A stretch of DNA of 40,410 nucleotides from an uncultured Saprospiraceae bacterium (GCA_937973565.1 CALJKQ010000110.1:1-40410), one strand, 5' to 3'. Positions 16,532 through 24,771 are shown, numbered from the stretch's first letter. Notes: generated by a model not told the origin, from the letters alone. Program-made: numbers and translations.

Positions 16532-17840
16532 CCGCTGGACTGCCATTGGCCATTTTTACGGTGTGCCATTGGTTGATCAGGAGACCCAGCACAATGGACA
16601 ACAAGCAATAGGTAGTGAAAAAGAGTGCACCCGCTGAAAGGTGCGTATAGTTCACCGTTTCAATGGCAAAGCCGCCCTTGTTATTTTCCAATTGGTTGAG
16701 TTGGGCATCAAACAAGCCATAGAAGCCGATGTATGCCATGAAGAGAGCCACTACAAATACATCGGCCATACTCCATTTACCCAGGTAAAAGATGGTATTG
16801 CGTGCAAACTTACTGTTTTGCAGCGCGGGATACTGCAAAAACAAACCGCCCAGCACCAATTTGATCAAAGGAAAAATAACCGAAAAACACAAAATCATCA
16901 CACCCACGAGCTTGAGATCCAGGCCCGAACTTTCGATCAGGTTTTGGGTTACATCCAGGATAGACTTACTTTGATAAAAAACAATTTGTTCGTCAAACGA
17001 AAGGTCTTGTTCGAACAGATTGAATACAAAAGAATTGAGTCTTGCATCGATGACTATCATGGGCAGAGAAATGCCCAAAGCCAGAAGCAGCATGGAAAAC
17101 AGCGTCATGCCTCCTACAGCCCAGGCTGCATTGGATTTGAGGTATAACAGGGTGAGATAGATCAGGGTCGAGATAACCAGAACCATGAGGTATACATTCC
17201 ATTGGTATTGCTGCTGCCTGTGTTCCGACAATTGGTTGTTGAGCAAGGTCCTTGCTTCTGCAGCATTGCTACATCCCAGTTGATCGAAAATAGCCTGTCT
17301 GGGATCTTTATAAGAGTACTTGTCTTTGTATTGTAAAAGTCTAACCAGCTCTTGTTGCATCAGTTCCTGAAACCGGGGTTCATTTTTCCTTAGCTCGGCT
17401 GCCAGTTGTTTTGCCATGGAGGGAATCTCGGCCTTGATATTGAGGCCTTCCACCTGAGTGGCGATGTTGTCTTTAAAGAGTTTGAGGATCATTTTATTGA
17501 CCTTGCCACCTTTTTCTGCTTTGTCAAAAACATCGTTAAAAAGCGATCCATCAGCGATGTATTTGTCGTAAACGCTGTAGAGGTATTTTCTCAATTCCTC
17601 TTCCGCTTCCTTGTATGCTGATGGAGATATCTTAAATTGACTGATGTGGCCTGTAAAGACGTAAAAAGCTTTTTCTTTCCAGGCCTGCATATTGAACAGT
17701 CCATAATTGATGCGGTTGATTTCAGCGTAAATGGCTTCCTTTTGTTCAATATCTTTTTGTACGCTGTGAACCTGCCATGCCAACCCGACGGATGCAGCCA
17801 GTGAAAACAGAACAGGAAGGAAATACCATTTAGATTTCAA
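16512..17840 (-). CDS. PqiA-family membrane protein
   Basis: 442 residues. An N-terminal membrane anchor (WYFLPVLFSLAASVGLAW) is followed by a soluble, helix-rich region at about 25-215 and then four hydrophobic segments. The last part carries the PqiA-type signature IFPLIKLVLGG and LGKWSMADVFVVALFMAYIG. PqiA works with MCE-type lipid transport (PqiB) in proteobacteria; no MCE gene is nearby. Only one PqiA domain is present and the CxxC pairs of E. coli PqiA are not visible. The start is a TTG at 17840, since no ATG lies near the start of the anchor, and TATCTTTA (17861-17868, minus strand) lies a suitable distance upstream. Confidence 0.75.
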   Translation of the reverse strand: MKSKWYFLPVLFSLAASVGLAWQVHSVQKDIEQKEAIYAEINRINYGLFNMQAWKEKAFYVFTGHISQFKISPSAYKEAEEELRKYLYSVYDKYIADGSLFNDVFDKAEKGGKVNKMILKLFKDNIATQVEGLNIKAEIPSMAKQLAAELRKNEPRFQELMQQELVRLLQYKDKYSYKDPRQAIFDQLGCSNAAEARTLLNNQLSEHRQQQYQWNVYLMVLVISTLIYLTLLYLKSNAAWAVGGMTLFSMLLLALGISLPMIVIDARLNSFVFNLFEQDLSFDEQIVFYQSKSILDVTQNLIESSGLDLKLVGVMILCFSVIFPLIKLVLGGLFLQYPALQNSKFARNTIFYLGKWSMADVFVVALFMAYIGFYGLFDAQLNQLENNKGGFAIETVNYTHLSAGALFFTTYCLLSIVLGLLINQWHTVKMANGSPAVSEDQK

Positions 17841-17860
17841 ATTGTATTGGTTTTGTACGG

Positions 17861-17868
17861 TAAAGATA
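17861..17868 (-). promoter_or_regulatory. Candidate -7 box TATCTTTA
   Basis: One base off TAnnTTTG, 20 bases upstream of the TTG start of the PqiA-like gene on the minus strand. It supports that non-ATG start. No good -33 element was found. Confidence 0.35.
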
Positions 17869-17987
17869 AGTCAACCGGCATTCTCACTAAAACGAAAGAA
17901 AGTGCCAAAGGTTTCACGTGTTGTTGACATGACCGGAAATAAAGCCGGTGGCTGGTCATTACCGCGGAAAATTGTCATCTTTGTGCC

Positions 17988-18929
17988 ATGGTTTGGCGAG
18001 AAGATATACCTGCTTATGAGCAACTTTGCGAAGCCCATGCTGCTGCCATCCCCCTTTTTTATCAGCGGGAATGGCTTTCGGCTGTAGTTACCAAAGGAGA
18101 CTGCCGGTTTTGGGTGGCTGAGGAAAAAGGAGAAACCATAGCCCTCTTTGCCGGCCATTACCGCAAAAAATACGGCCTTTCTGCCCTTATAATGCCCCGG
18201 CTTACGCCTTATCTGGGAATCTGGACACCCTTGCTGCACAACGACCCATTGGTGCGCGAACTATCGACATCTCTGTTGGCGGCCTTACCCGGTGTTTTTT
18301 TTACAAGCCTCTGTTTACACCCCGATATAAAAGACGTAATGCCCTGGAAATGGCGTGGCTTTCACGAGCAAAGCAGGTTTACTTATCTCATTCGTCAACA
18401 GCAGGTGGCATCCTATAGATCAGGTATCAACGCCAAACTTAACAATCACATCAGATTTGCTGCCAGCCGACTCAAGATCGTAGAGCAAGAGGGTGTCGAA
18501 GTATTGACATCTTTGGTGAAAGAGAGTTTTGCCCAACAGGGGTTGTCCATACCCTATCCTGAAAGTATTTTATTGAACATCTTACATTTTAAAGGAGCAG
18601 CCGCCAGGGTAACGGTTGCCGTAGACGATAATGAAAACCCACAGGCAGCACTGCTTACCGTAGAGGATGGCAGGACGGTATACAACCTCGTATCCGGAAG
18701 AAAAAGCGATGCCGTGAGGGGGGCCATGCCTTTGCTGCTAAACCATGCCATAGAAAATGCACTCACAAGAGGTAAGTCATTTGACTTTGAAGGGAGCTCG
18801 ATTCAGCGCATTGCCACTTTTTTCGAGTCTTTTGGCGGAGAACTCACGTCATTTCACCACATCTACGGTTCCTCCTACCGACTGGCCGATGCATTGATCG
18901 CACTCACAGGAAAATACAAGGCCGGATAA
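17988..18929 (+). CDS. FemAB/GNAT-like acyltransferase
   Basis: 313 residues resembling the tandem GNAT proteins of the FemAB/BioF2-like (GNAT_6) group, which transfer aminoacyl or acyl groups. No signal peptide or membrane segment. The second half has the clearest family features: hydrophobic strands such as AALLTVEDGRTVYNLVSG, an amphipathic helix, then SFDFEGSSIQRIATFFESFG, the characteristic F-D-F-x-G-S followed by a Phe/Gly motif. Substrate unknown. It stands alone on the plus strand, divergent from the PqiA-like gene 147 bases away. A CATCTTTG sequence at 17976-17983, one base off the -7 consensus, ends 4 bases before the ATG. Confidence 0.78.
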   Translation: MVWREDIPAYEQLCEAHAAAIPLFYQREWLSAVVTKGDCRFWVAEEKGETIALFAGHYRKKYGLSALIMPRLTPYLGIWTPLLHNDPLVRELSTSLLAALPGVFFTSLCLHPDIKDVMPWKWRGFHEQSRFTYLIRQQQVASYRSGINAKLNNHIRFAASRLKIVEQEGVEVLTSLVKESFAQQGLSIPYPESILLNILHFKGAAARVTVAVDDNENPQAALLTVEDGRTVYNLVSGRKSDAVRGAMPLLLNHAIENALTRGKSFDFEGSSIQRIATFFESFGGELTSFHHIYGSSYRLADALIALTGKYKAG

Positions 18930-19021
18930 GCCAAAAAAAGGACGAAAGTGCCATTTTCATCGACCACACTTGAAACCAAGAGAGGGGTTGATCTCGTTAT
19001 TGAAATATAAATTCACATAAA

Positions 19022-19300
19022 ATGTCGAAGTTAAAATATAAAATAACCGGATTTGCAAGGTTCATGATGTTTATGGTTGTCTTTGTACCCTTGGCTTACG
19101 CCGGTTTTACCTTGTACAAAGGTGAAAGTCCACAAGATGGATTTACCGATTTAAAAGGAAAAGTTGAGGCATTAAAGACCAAAATCAAAGGCAATTCACT
19201 GTCAGAATCCGAAGAATTTCAATTGCAATTGCAGCAAAAAGACGAAGAAATCCAGAAGTTGAGAGAAGCTTTGTTCCAATGTGAGCAGGGCAGAAGTTAG
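19022..19300 (+). CDS. Small membrane-anchored coiled-coil protein
   Basis: 92 residues, not recognised. One hydrophobic segment at about 12-32 (FMMFMVVFVPLAYAGFTLYK) is followed by a charged helical stretch. The C-terminal half is rich in Glu, Gln, Lys and Leu with heptad-like spacing (EFQLQLQQKDEEIQKLREAL), so a short coiled coil is likely. The length and clean frame support a real gene. Its stop codon overlaps the stop of the convergent permease gene by two bases (TAG at 19298-19300, TAA on the other strand at 19297-19299). Confidence 0.65.
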   Translation: MSKLKYKITGFARFMMFMVVFVPLAYAGFTLYKGESPQDGFTDLKGKVEALKTKIKGNSLSESEEFQLQLQQKDEEIQKLREALFQCEQGRS

Positions 19301-20325
19301 TGCCTTTCAACGCCTGCTCTTCCAAATTCGTCGATGTAGACTTTGACCAGCAAAATAAAAATCGACAACAACAGCGGGCCAAAAATGACGCCTAAAAAAC
19401 CGAAGAGGTTGACTCCAATGATGACCCCAAAAATGGTAATTAACGGGTGAGTGTCACTCATTTTTTTCTGGAGCATAAAACGGGCAACATTATCTACCGA
19501 GCCAATGACAACTACTCCCCAAAGCACGATGCCAATGCCGGGCCATGTCCTGCCTTGTGACATCTCATAAATGGACAGAGGCAGCCAAATGATCAAAGCC
19601 CCCACCACAGGAATCACACTGCAGATACCGGTAAGTACGCCCATTAGCAAGTATTCGGTGCTTCCAAAAATAAAATACCCCAACATACCGGCTAAGCCCT
19701 GTACTACCGCAACGATGGGAATACCCAACGCATTGCTGAAGATGACTTGTTTGATTTCCTTCATAACGATGCTCACATTGCTATGTTTTAGCGGCATATT
19801 GCGCCTTAACCAAAGTTCCATATCGTTGACCTGGGTAAGCATAAAATAGAGCATAAAGTACATCAAAGCCAGATTACCCAGCATGGAAACCGTACCACCA
19901 AGGGTAGATTGCGCAATGCCCATCAGTTTTTCATTGACAATGGCTATGTTTTTTGAACTGAAAATATTGATGTTCAAGTGTGAAAGCAGATAATTGTTGA
20001 TTTGTTCGAAAGAACGATCGATCATTTTGGGATCGTCCATGACCGGACTCACCTTGTCGACCACAACCGAAGTCAGCCAGGCAACCGGTAAAACCAGAAG
20101 AATCATTGATATTAGCATCAGCGCCAGTGCAGCCAGTGTGGGTCTCCATTTATAGTCCACCACCAAATGAATCATGGCGTTGCGCATTAAAACATAAAGA
20201 GTGAGCGCTCCGAGAAAGGCACCCAGCATAAAAAACATTTCAGTGGCTATGATGATGCCCAGGGCTACTAAGGAAGAAATAAATAAAATTTGACGAATCT
20301 TGTTGGGATGGATCTGGTTGATCAT
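19297..20325 (-). CDS. AI-2E family permease (PerM/TqsA type)
   Basis: 342 residues from ATG at 20325. Inner-membrane protein with about eight hydrophobic segments in the family arrangement: two pairs at the N-terminus, a soluble stretch at about 95-145, then the conserved C-terminal block (GVLTGICSVIPVVGALIIWL, FGVIIGVNLFGFLGVIFGPL). Some members export autoinducer-2 and others act as Na+/H+ antiporters or transport other solutes, so no substrate is assigned. A longer form from TTG at 20355 is possible but less likely. Seventy bases upstream lies a strong minus-strand terminator hairpin. Confidence 0.9.
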   Translation of the reverse strand: MINQIHPNKIRQILFISSLVALGIIIATEMFFMLGAFLGALTLYVLMRNAMIHLVVDYKWRPTLAALALMLISMILLVLPVAWLTSVVVDKVSPVMDDPKMIDRSFEQINNYLLSHLNINIFSSKNIAIVNEKLMGIAQSTLGGTVSMLGNLALMYFMLYFMLTQVNDMELWLRRNMPLKHSNVSIVMKEIKQVIFSNALGIPIVAVVQGLAGMLGYFIFGSTEYLLMGVLTGICSVIPVVGALIIWLPLSIYEMSQGRTWPGIGIVLWGVVVIGSVDNVARFMLQKKMSDTHPLITIFGVIIGVNLFGFLGVIFGPLLLSIFILLVKVYIDEFGRAGVERH

Positions 20326-20386
20326 GCCGAGTGAATTTTGGATGAAAATATCCAAACGAAAATAAGAAATAATTCAGGGAGATGAC

Positions 20387-20425
20387 AAAAAAAAGAGACC
20401 GGTCGTTTTCCCCTAGACCGGTCTC
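20387..20425 (-). terminator. Strong minus-strand intrinsic terminator or attenuator upstream of the AI-2E permease
   Basis: GAGACCGGTC (20395-20404) and GACCGGTCTC (20416-20425) form a perfect 10-pair stem with an 11-base loop. On the minus strand the stem is followed by eight T, the classical intrinsic terminator layout; the plus strand has no T-run. No minus-strand gene is recognisable upstream in the 320 bases before the divergent gene at 20746. The terminated transcript must therefore be a leader of the permease gene or a small RNA. Confidence 0.75.
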
Positions 20426-20700
20426 AAGTAACAATTGCTTAAGTAAAATCCTTAATAATCTGAACAACCTATCAATGCTAATACCTTGCCAGTCTCATGC
20501 ATTGGCATACACAATTTGCGGTATTTTTAATATTAGTATTATAATTAATTTATATAACATTTATTAACATGGTTTTATGTATTTATTTTTCATTATATAA
20601 ACTAATTTTTACTCAATTTTTCATTTCTGCCCGGTTGGTTAGACGATTATTTTTTCGCCAAAGGTTAAAAAGGCCGTCAATTGTGCCTTTCCGCTGATTT
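20426..20700. other. Gene-free AT-rich stretch, possible minus-strand RNA
   Basis: Part of a 420-base stretch without a gene (20326-20745). Bases 20521-20630 are very AT-rich. Bases 20426-20520 are more mixed and hold short complementary segments on the minus strand (CAATGC pairing GCATTG, TGCCA pairing TGGCA) upstream of the terminator, so a transcript of about 100-140 bases is conceivable. It matches no RNA family that I recognise. Evidence beyond the terminator is weak. Confidence 0.3.
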
Positions 20701-20716
20701 TTGGGGGTAGATGCTG

Positions 20717-20724
20717 TATCTTTG
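20717..20724 (+). promoter_or_regulatory. -7 box TATCTTTG
   Basis: Exact match to TAnnTTTG, followed by GCACCC and the ATG of the GGGP synthase gene 21 bases later. It favours ATG at 20746 over the in-frame TTG at 20701, which lies upstream of the box. Confidence 0.55.
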
Positions 20725-20745
20725 CACCCAACCATCAATAAAAGC

Positions 20746-21513
20746 ATGCACGGGATTTACGAGGATTGGTCAGCAGCGCGCAAAAATGGAGATAAAAAAT
20801 TTGTTGTCCTGATCGATCCCGACAAACTTCGTTTAAGAGAACTTGAAAAAGTGATTGACCTGGCCATCACCGGAGGCGTGGATTACTTTTTTATTGGAGG
20901 AAGTCTGGTGGTAAACGATATGCTGGATTCGGTTTTAAAATCGATCCGCGAAAAATGTCCCATTCCAATGGTACTATTTCCGGGCAATAGTTTTCAGCTA
21001 AGTTACCGGGCCGATGCACTGCTCTTTTTGTCGCTGATTTCCGGAAGGAATGCAGAATTATTGATAGGAAAACACGTAGTAGCCGCTCCTTTTTTGAAGA
21101 TGAGTCCTCTGGAAATCATTCCTACCGGTTATATGCTCATTGATGGTGGCATCCAGACCACGGTGCAATACATGAGCAATACCACACCCATACCCTCCAA
21201 TAAAGAGGATATTGCCGTCTGTACGGCTATGGCCGGCGAAATGCTGGGCTTAAAAATGATGTACCTCGATGCCGGAAGTGGCGCTGTAAAACCGGTACCT
21301 GCCCCTATGGTGGAAGCCGTATCAGGGGCCATCAACATACCCTTGATTGTGGGAGGAGGCATCAAAACACCTGAAAAAATTGCTGAAAACCTGAAAAGTG
21401 GTGCCGATATCATCGTGGTGGGTAACGCCATCGAGGGTCGTCCCGAATTAATAGTAGAAATGTCAGCAGCTTTTCGAGAATTTAAACCGAGATCTTCGTC
21501 AGATGCGGTATAA
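20746..21513 (+). CDS. Geranylgeranylglyceryl phosphate synthase family protein
   Basis: TIM-barrel prenyltransferase joining a polyprenyl diphosphate to glycerol-1-phosphate, the first ether bond of archaeal-type lipids; homologues from Bacteroidota have been shown to have this activity. 255 residues. Visible features: KFVVLIDPDK at 18-27, GGVDYFFIGGS, the substrate-binding segment MYLDAGSGAVKPVP, IPLIVGGGIKTPEKI and ADIIVVGNAIE, the last two forming the phosphate-binding end of the barrel. The start was set by the promoter at 20717-20724. It is followed after 39 bases by a CBS-domain membrane protein. No glycerol-1-phosphate dehydrogenase or second prenyltransferase is in the window. Confidence 0.92.
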   Translation: MHGIYEDWSAARKNGDKKFVVLIDPDKLRLRELEKVIDLAITGGVDYFFIGGSLVVNDMLDSVLKSIREKCPIPMVLFPGNSFQLSYRADALLFLSLISGRNAELLIGKHVVAAPFLKMSPLEIIPTGYMLIDGGIQTTVQYMSNTTPIPSNKEDIAVCTAMAGEMLGLKMMYLDAGSGAVKPVPAPMVEAVSGAINIPLIVGGGIKTPEKIAENLKSGADIIVVGNAIEGRPELIVEMSAAFREFKPRSSSDAV

Positions 21514-21552
21514 AAATCCAAATTTTACTACTTTAGCAGGAATTTTTTTTAA

Positions 21553-22809
21553 ATGGCAACGTTGATCCTTCTTTCCTTACTGATGCTGCTGCTTTCGGCC
21601 TTCTTTTCGGGGTCCGAAATTGCCTTTGTATCGGCCAATAAGCTGGGTATTGAGGTACTCAAAAACAAGGGACACATCAAGGGTCAAATCATTGCCGGCT
21701 TTTATGAAAGGCCCAAAGAGTTTTTGTCTTCCATGCTGGTGGGTAACAACATTGTGCTGGTATTGATCACGTTGTTTATGTCGAAATTGATCGAGCCATT
21801 GCTGCTCACGTATTTCAATGAAGGCAGCCTGATTTTACTGCTATCGGTAACCCTGATCATTACCATAGTAGTGCTTATTTTCGGGGAATTCTTACCCAAG
21901 ACCTTTTCGCAGTTGTACTCGAATGAATATTTATACCGGTCTGCTTTTGTCATCCGGTTTTTTATGTGGCTGTTGTATGCACCCACATGGATCCTCACGG
22001 GTGTATCCAATTACATCATACGCAAAATCCTTAAGGTACCCGGATCGGATACGGATACTGTGTTCTCACGCATCGATCTGGAGGAATACATCAATGAAAA
22101 CATCTCTGAATCAGAAGATATCGACAAGGAAATCCTGACCAATGCCTTGAATTTGGGGCAATTTAAGGTGAGGGATTGTATGATACCCCGCAATGAGATC
22201 ATATACGTTTACCGCACCGATACGTTGGAGGAATTGGTTTCATTGTTTCGACAGCATAAAATATCGAGGATCATCGTAGTGGATGAAGACATTGAAAATG
22301 TCGTAGGATATATACATCACCAAAAGTTATTATACCCAACCGATAAAATCGAAAAGCTTATCTCGCCGGTTCAGTTTGTACCTGATGCCATGGGAGTAAA
22401 GGACCTCATGCAGAAGTTTATCAAAGAGCGCTTTAACATTGCCTGTGTAGTGGACGAATACGGAGGCATAGCCGGTTTGATTACCCTGGAAGATATTCTG
22501 GAGGAGATTTTTGGGGAAATTGACGATGAACACGATGTGGAGGAGATGACTGAAGATGTGATTTCAGACCACGAATACCTGTTTGCCGGAAGATTGGAAG
22601 TAGACTATCTCAATGAAAAGTATCCTGCTCTGGAATTGCCGGAAGGAGATTACCAGACCTTATCGGGACTGATCGTAAAATCTGAGGAAACCATACCGGA
22701 GCAAGGTGCGGAAATTATTATTGGGCACAACAAGTTTATTCTGGAAAGTGTAAGCGATACCAGGATAGAAAAAATACGAGTTATTAGATTACATGGCGAC
22801 AATGAGTAG
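21553..22809 (+). CDS. CNNM/HlyC-type CBS-domain membrane protein (GldE-like)
   Basis: 418 residues: a DUF21/CNNM transmembrane domain at about 1-180 with three to four hydrophobic segments and the family motif FSGSEIAFVSANKLGIE near the N-terminus; a pair of CBS domains at about 195-320 (MIPRNEIIYVYRTDTLEELV, FNIACVVDEYGGIAGLITLE); and a CorC/HlyC domain at about 335-415. Relatives are magnesium or cobalt transporters or efflux proteins, and GldE of gliding Bacteroidota belongs here. GldE identity is possible given the gld genes elsewhere in the window, but it cannot be told from other paralogues. It overlaps the next gene by 17 bases if that gene starts at 22793. Confidence 0.88.
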   Translation: MATLILLSLLMLLLSAFFSGSEIAFVSANKLGIEVLKNKGHIKGQIIAGFYERPKEFLSSMLVGNNIVLVLITLFMSKLIEPLLLTYFNEGSLILLLSVTLIITIVVLIFGEFLPKTFSQLYSNEYLYRSAFVIRFFMWLLYAPTWILTGVSNYIIRKILKVPGSDTDTVFSRIDLEEYINENISESEDIDKEILTNALNLGQFKVRDCMIPRNEIIYVYRTDTLEELVSLFRQHKISRIIVVDEDIENVVGYIHHQKLLYPTDKIEKLISPVQFVPDAMGVKDLMQKFIKERFNIACVVDEYGGIAGLITLEDILEEIFGEIDDEHDVEEMTEDVISDHEYLFAGRLEVDYLNEKYPALELPEGDYQTLSGLIVKSEETIPEQGAEIIIGHNKFILESVSDTRIEKIRVIRLHGDNE

Positions 22810-23899
22810 AAAAACTAAGGGGTTAGTGGCGGCGTTGTTTTTGTTGCTTTTTTCCTTTCATCTGAAAGCACAGCAGGCACAGTGCAATAAATTGGGTGCA
22901 TGGCTGTGGTACCTGGAACTGACCAAGTTCAAAGATTACGAATCATTGGCAGATACCCTGCAAAATCTCGGTATTAAACGCATTTATATCAAGGTGGCCA
23001 ATGGCAAGGTAGATACCGTAAAATGGACTGAGTTGGTAGACGAAACCATACCCAAAATTTTTGAGGAAAGAGGCATTGAAGCCTGGGCCTGGTCGTATAA
23101 TTATCCGGGCAACGAAAAACAACAAGCCGAAGCACTTTACAAGGCTGCCAAATCAGGATACAAAGGATATGTCATTGATGTAGAAGCCCAGTTTGATCGA
23201 AAGCCACTGGCCGCTACCAAAATGTTCAAAGCCTTTGATGCTGCCCGCGAACGAGCTACCCAGGAAAAATACATCGATCAAAACTTTTTGCTGTATTGCA
23301 CCACCTGGGGAAATCCAAGGGCTCACTCTTTCCCTATTTCTACCATCAATCAGTACGTGGATGGCTTTATGCCACAAACCTATGTTGAAAACTGGGGCGG
23401 TGATCATATGCTTTTACTGGAAAGCACCATCGATAGGGTCAACGAAGAGTATAAAAGTCTGGGTGCCACCAAACCCATCCACCACATTGTATCTACCGAA
23501 AAAGGCACCATCTCACCCACAGAGGTGAATCGATTCATTACCTATGCAGGTCCAGAAACCAGCGTATGGCCCATACCCGGAACCAATACATCATTACTGT
23601 TGTGGCATACATGGAACAATGTAGAATGGGACTTTGATTTCTGTAACGACAGCTACGCCAATTATACCGCCAAACTGAAGCCGGAACCCGATGTAAAAAA
23701 GGTGCCGCATAAACACGAAATACACATAAACGAGCCTGTATCTTCTGTGCAAATCCTCAATGCTTCCGGGCAGGTAGTTGCTGACATCCTCAATCCCGGC
23801 AACATCATCGACATCAGCAATTTGGTCAAAGGAAAATATGTAATGTCCATCCTCACTACAGCCGGAGACAAAGTGGTGAAGATGTTTTCGAAGAAATAA
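22793..23899 (+). CDS. Secreted TIM-barrel-like protein with T9SS sorting domain
   Basis: 368 residues. After a signal peptide (GLVAALFLLLFSFHLKAQ) comes a domain of about 250 residues with alternating strands and helices like a glycoside-hydrolase TIM barrel: LGAWLWYLELTKFKDYESLA, LGIKRIYIKVANGKVDTVKW, GIEAWAWSYNYPGNE, YKGYVIDVEAQFDRKP, QYVDGFMPQTYVENW. No catalytic pair or exact family is assigned. The last 55 or so residues (VSSVQILNASGQVV, then LVKGKYVMSILTTAGDKVVK) are a type A T9SS C-terminal sorting domain, implying export by T9SS. ATG at 22793 or, nine bases later, at 22802. It is followed by a terminator. Confidence 0.82.
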   Translation: MATMSRKTKGLVAALFLLLFSFHLKAQQAQCNKLGAWLWYLELTKFKDYESLADTLQNLGIKRIYIKVANGKVDTVKWTELVDETIPKIFEERGIEAWAWSYNYPGNEKQQAEALYKAAKSGYKGYVIDVEAQFDRKPLAATKMFKAFDAARERATQEKYIDQNFLLYCTTWGNPRAHSFPISTINQYVDGFMPQTYVENWGGDHMLLLESTIDRVNEEYKSLGATKPIHHIVSTEKGTISPTEVNRFITYAGPETSVWPIPGTNTSLLLWHTWNNVEWDFDFCNDSYANYTAKLKPEPDVKKVPHKHEIHINEPVSSVQILNASGQVVADILNPGNIIDISNLVKGKYVMSILTTAGDKVVKMFSKK

Positions 23900-23910
23900 A
23901 TGGTATGAAT

Positions 23911-23946
23911 AAAAAAAGCCCCAACTACAAAATTGGGGCTTTTTTT
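23911..23946. terminator. Bidirectional intrinsic terminator
   Basis: AGCCCCAA (23917-23924) pairs exactly with TTGGGGCT (23933-23940), with A7 before and T6 after. It can stop both the plus-strand gene ending at 23899 and the minus-strand tRNA whose 3' end is at 23948. Confidence 0.85.
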
Positions 23947-23947
23947 G

Positions 23948-24021
23948 TAGCGTGGGGGAGGCTTGAACTCCCGACCTTGCGATTATGAATCGCACGCTCT
24001 AACCAGCTGAGCTACCGCGCC
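23948..24021 (-). tRNA. tRNA-Met (CAU anticodon)
   Basis: 74 bases in full cloverleaf. The acceptor arm begins GGCGCGG, the D stem is GCTC/GAGC, the anticodon stem is TGCGA/TCGCA around the loop TTCATAA (anticodon CAU), and the T stem is GGGAG/CTCCC around TTCAAGC, with discriminator A and no encoded CCA. The acceptor stem has one C-A mismatch at its fifth pair (GGCGCGG against CCACGCT) and a G-T at the end. The sequence resembles Bacteroidota elongator tRNA-Met; a tRNA-Ile2 with modified C34 would look alike and cannot be excluded. The 3' end abuts the terminator. Confidence 0.92.
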
Positions 24022-24099
24022 GTATCCTTATTTTTTTAAGGAGATGCAAAATTAGCAATTATTACTCAATAATACAAAGTAAAATTGAAGAAATGGCGA

Positions 24100-24714
24100 C
24101 TAAAATCCGGGCGCAAAAATCATTCTTTCTGATTTCCCATCCACTTCGGTATTGAGGTACAGTACATTTTTGGTGATTTGAAAGTGGTCTGCCCTTGCCA
24201 ATGCCTTTAAATAGCGGTCTTCAAATGCCATCGCAGGGGCAGGGCCTGCTTTTTCGGTTTGGTGCACATCTGTCAGTTGAAGATCACCAGCGGTTTTAAA
24301 ATTATACAGGCCACCATAGGCGTTTACTGAACTCTCTCCCTGAAAAGTAAAATTTTGGGTTACAGGGTCGATTCGGTCATTAAATTGCACCCACACTGTA
24401 TAGTTGTGGGAAGGTATGATGGCATCTACATTGAGCTGGTCGGCAAAGAGGTAGCCCATAAATTGCCACTTCCCAAAGGGTTTGTCGAGTGTGGCAGCCA
24501 CACAAGGGCCCGGCGTCATTTCTTTGATGCCCCAACAAAGTGCCAGACAGGTATTGGAATAGGTTTGTCCATCACAACCACATACCGGAGCATATTCCTT
24601 GGTGCAAAGACAACTTGCATTGTCCAGGGCTTGACAATTATTTTTTTCCTTGGTACACGAGCTTAGCGAAAATAAAAAAAACAGCGCAGCAGTGGTAATT
24701 CGCATGGTTTTCAT
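24100..24714 (-). CDS. Lipoprotein with Kazal-type and META domains
   Basis: 204 residues. The signal ends LSSC, so Cys20 is probably lipidated. A Kazal-like inhibitor domain at about 35-71 has Cys at 35, 37, 45, 47, 56, 60 and 71 and the core PVCGCDGQTYSNTC typical of Kazal folds. From about 80 on, a META (HslJ-like) domain follows: FGKWQFMGYLF, FTFQGESSVNAYGGLYNF, GDLQLTDV, MAFEDRYLKALARADHFQI and VLYLNTEVDGKSERMIF. Kazal domains usually inhibit serine proteases; META domains occur in stress-related envelope proteins. A surface-bound protease inhibitor is an inference. The gene seems monocistronic. Confidence 0.83.
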   Translation of the reverse strand: MKTMRITTAALFFLFSLSSCTKEKNNCQALDNASCLCTKEYAPVCGCDGQTYSNTCLALCWGIKEMTPGPCVAATLDKPFGKWQFMGYLFADQLNVDAIIPSHNYTVWVQFNDRIDPVTQNFTFQGESSVNAYGGLYNFKTAGDLQLTDVHQTEKAGPAPAMAFEDRYLKALARADHFQITKNVLYLNTEVDGKSERMIFAPGF

Positions 24715-24771
24715 GGCTTACATGATTTATTGTAAAAACGACTGCAAACGAAGAATGGTTGGTTGCCCTGA

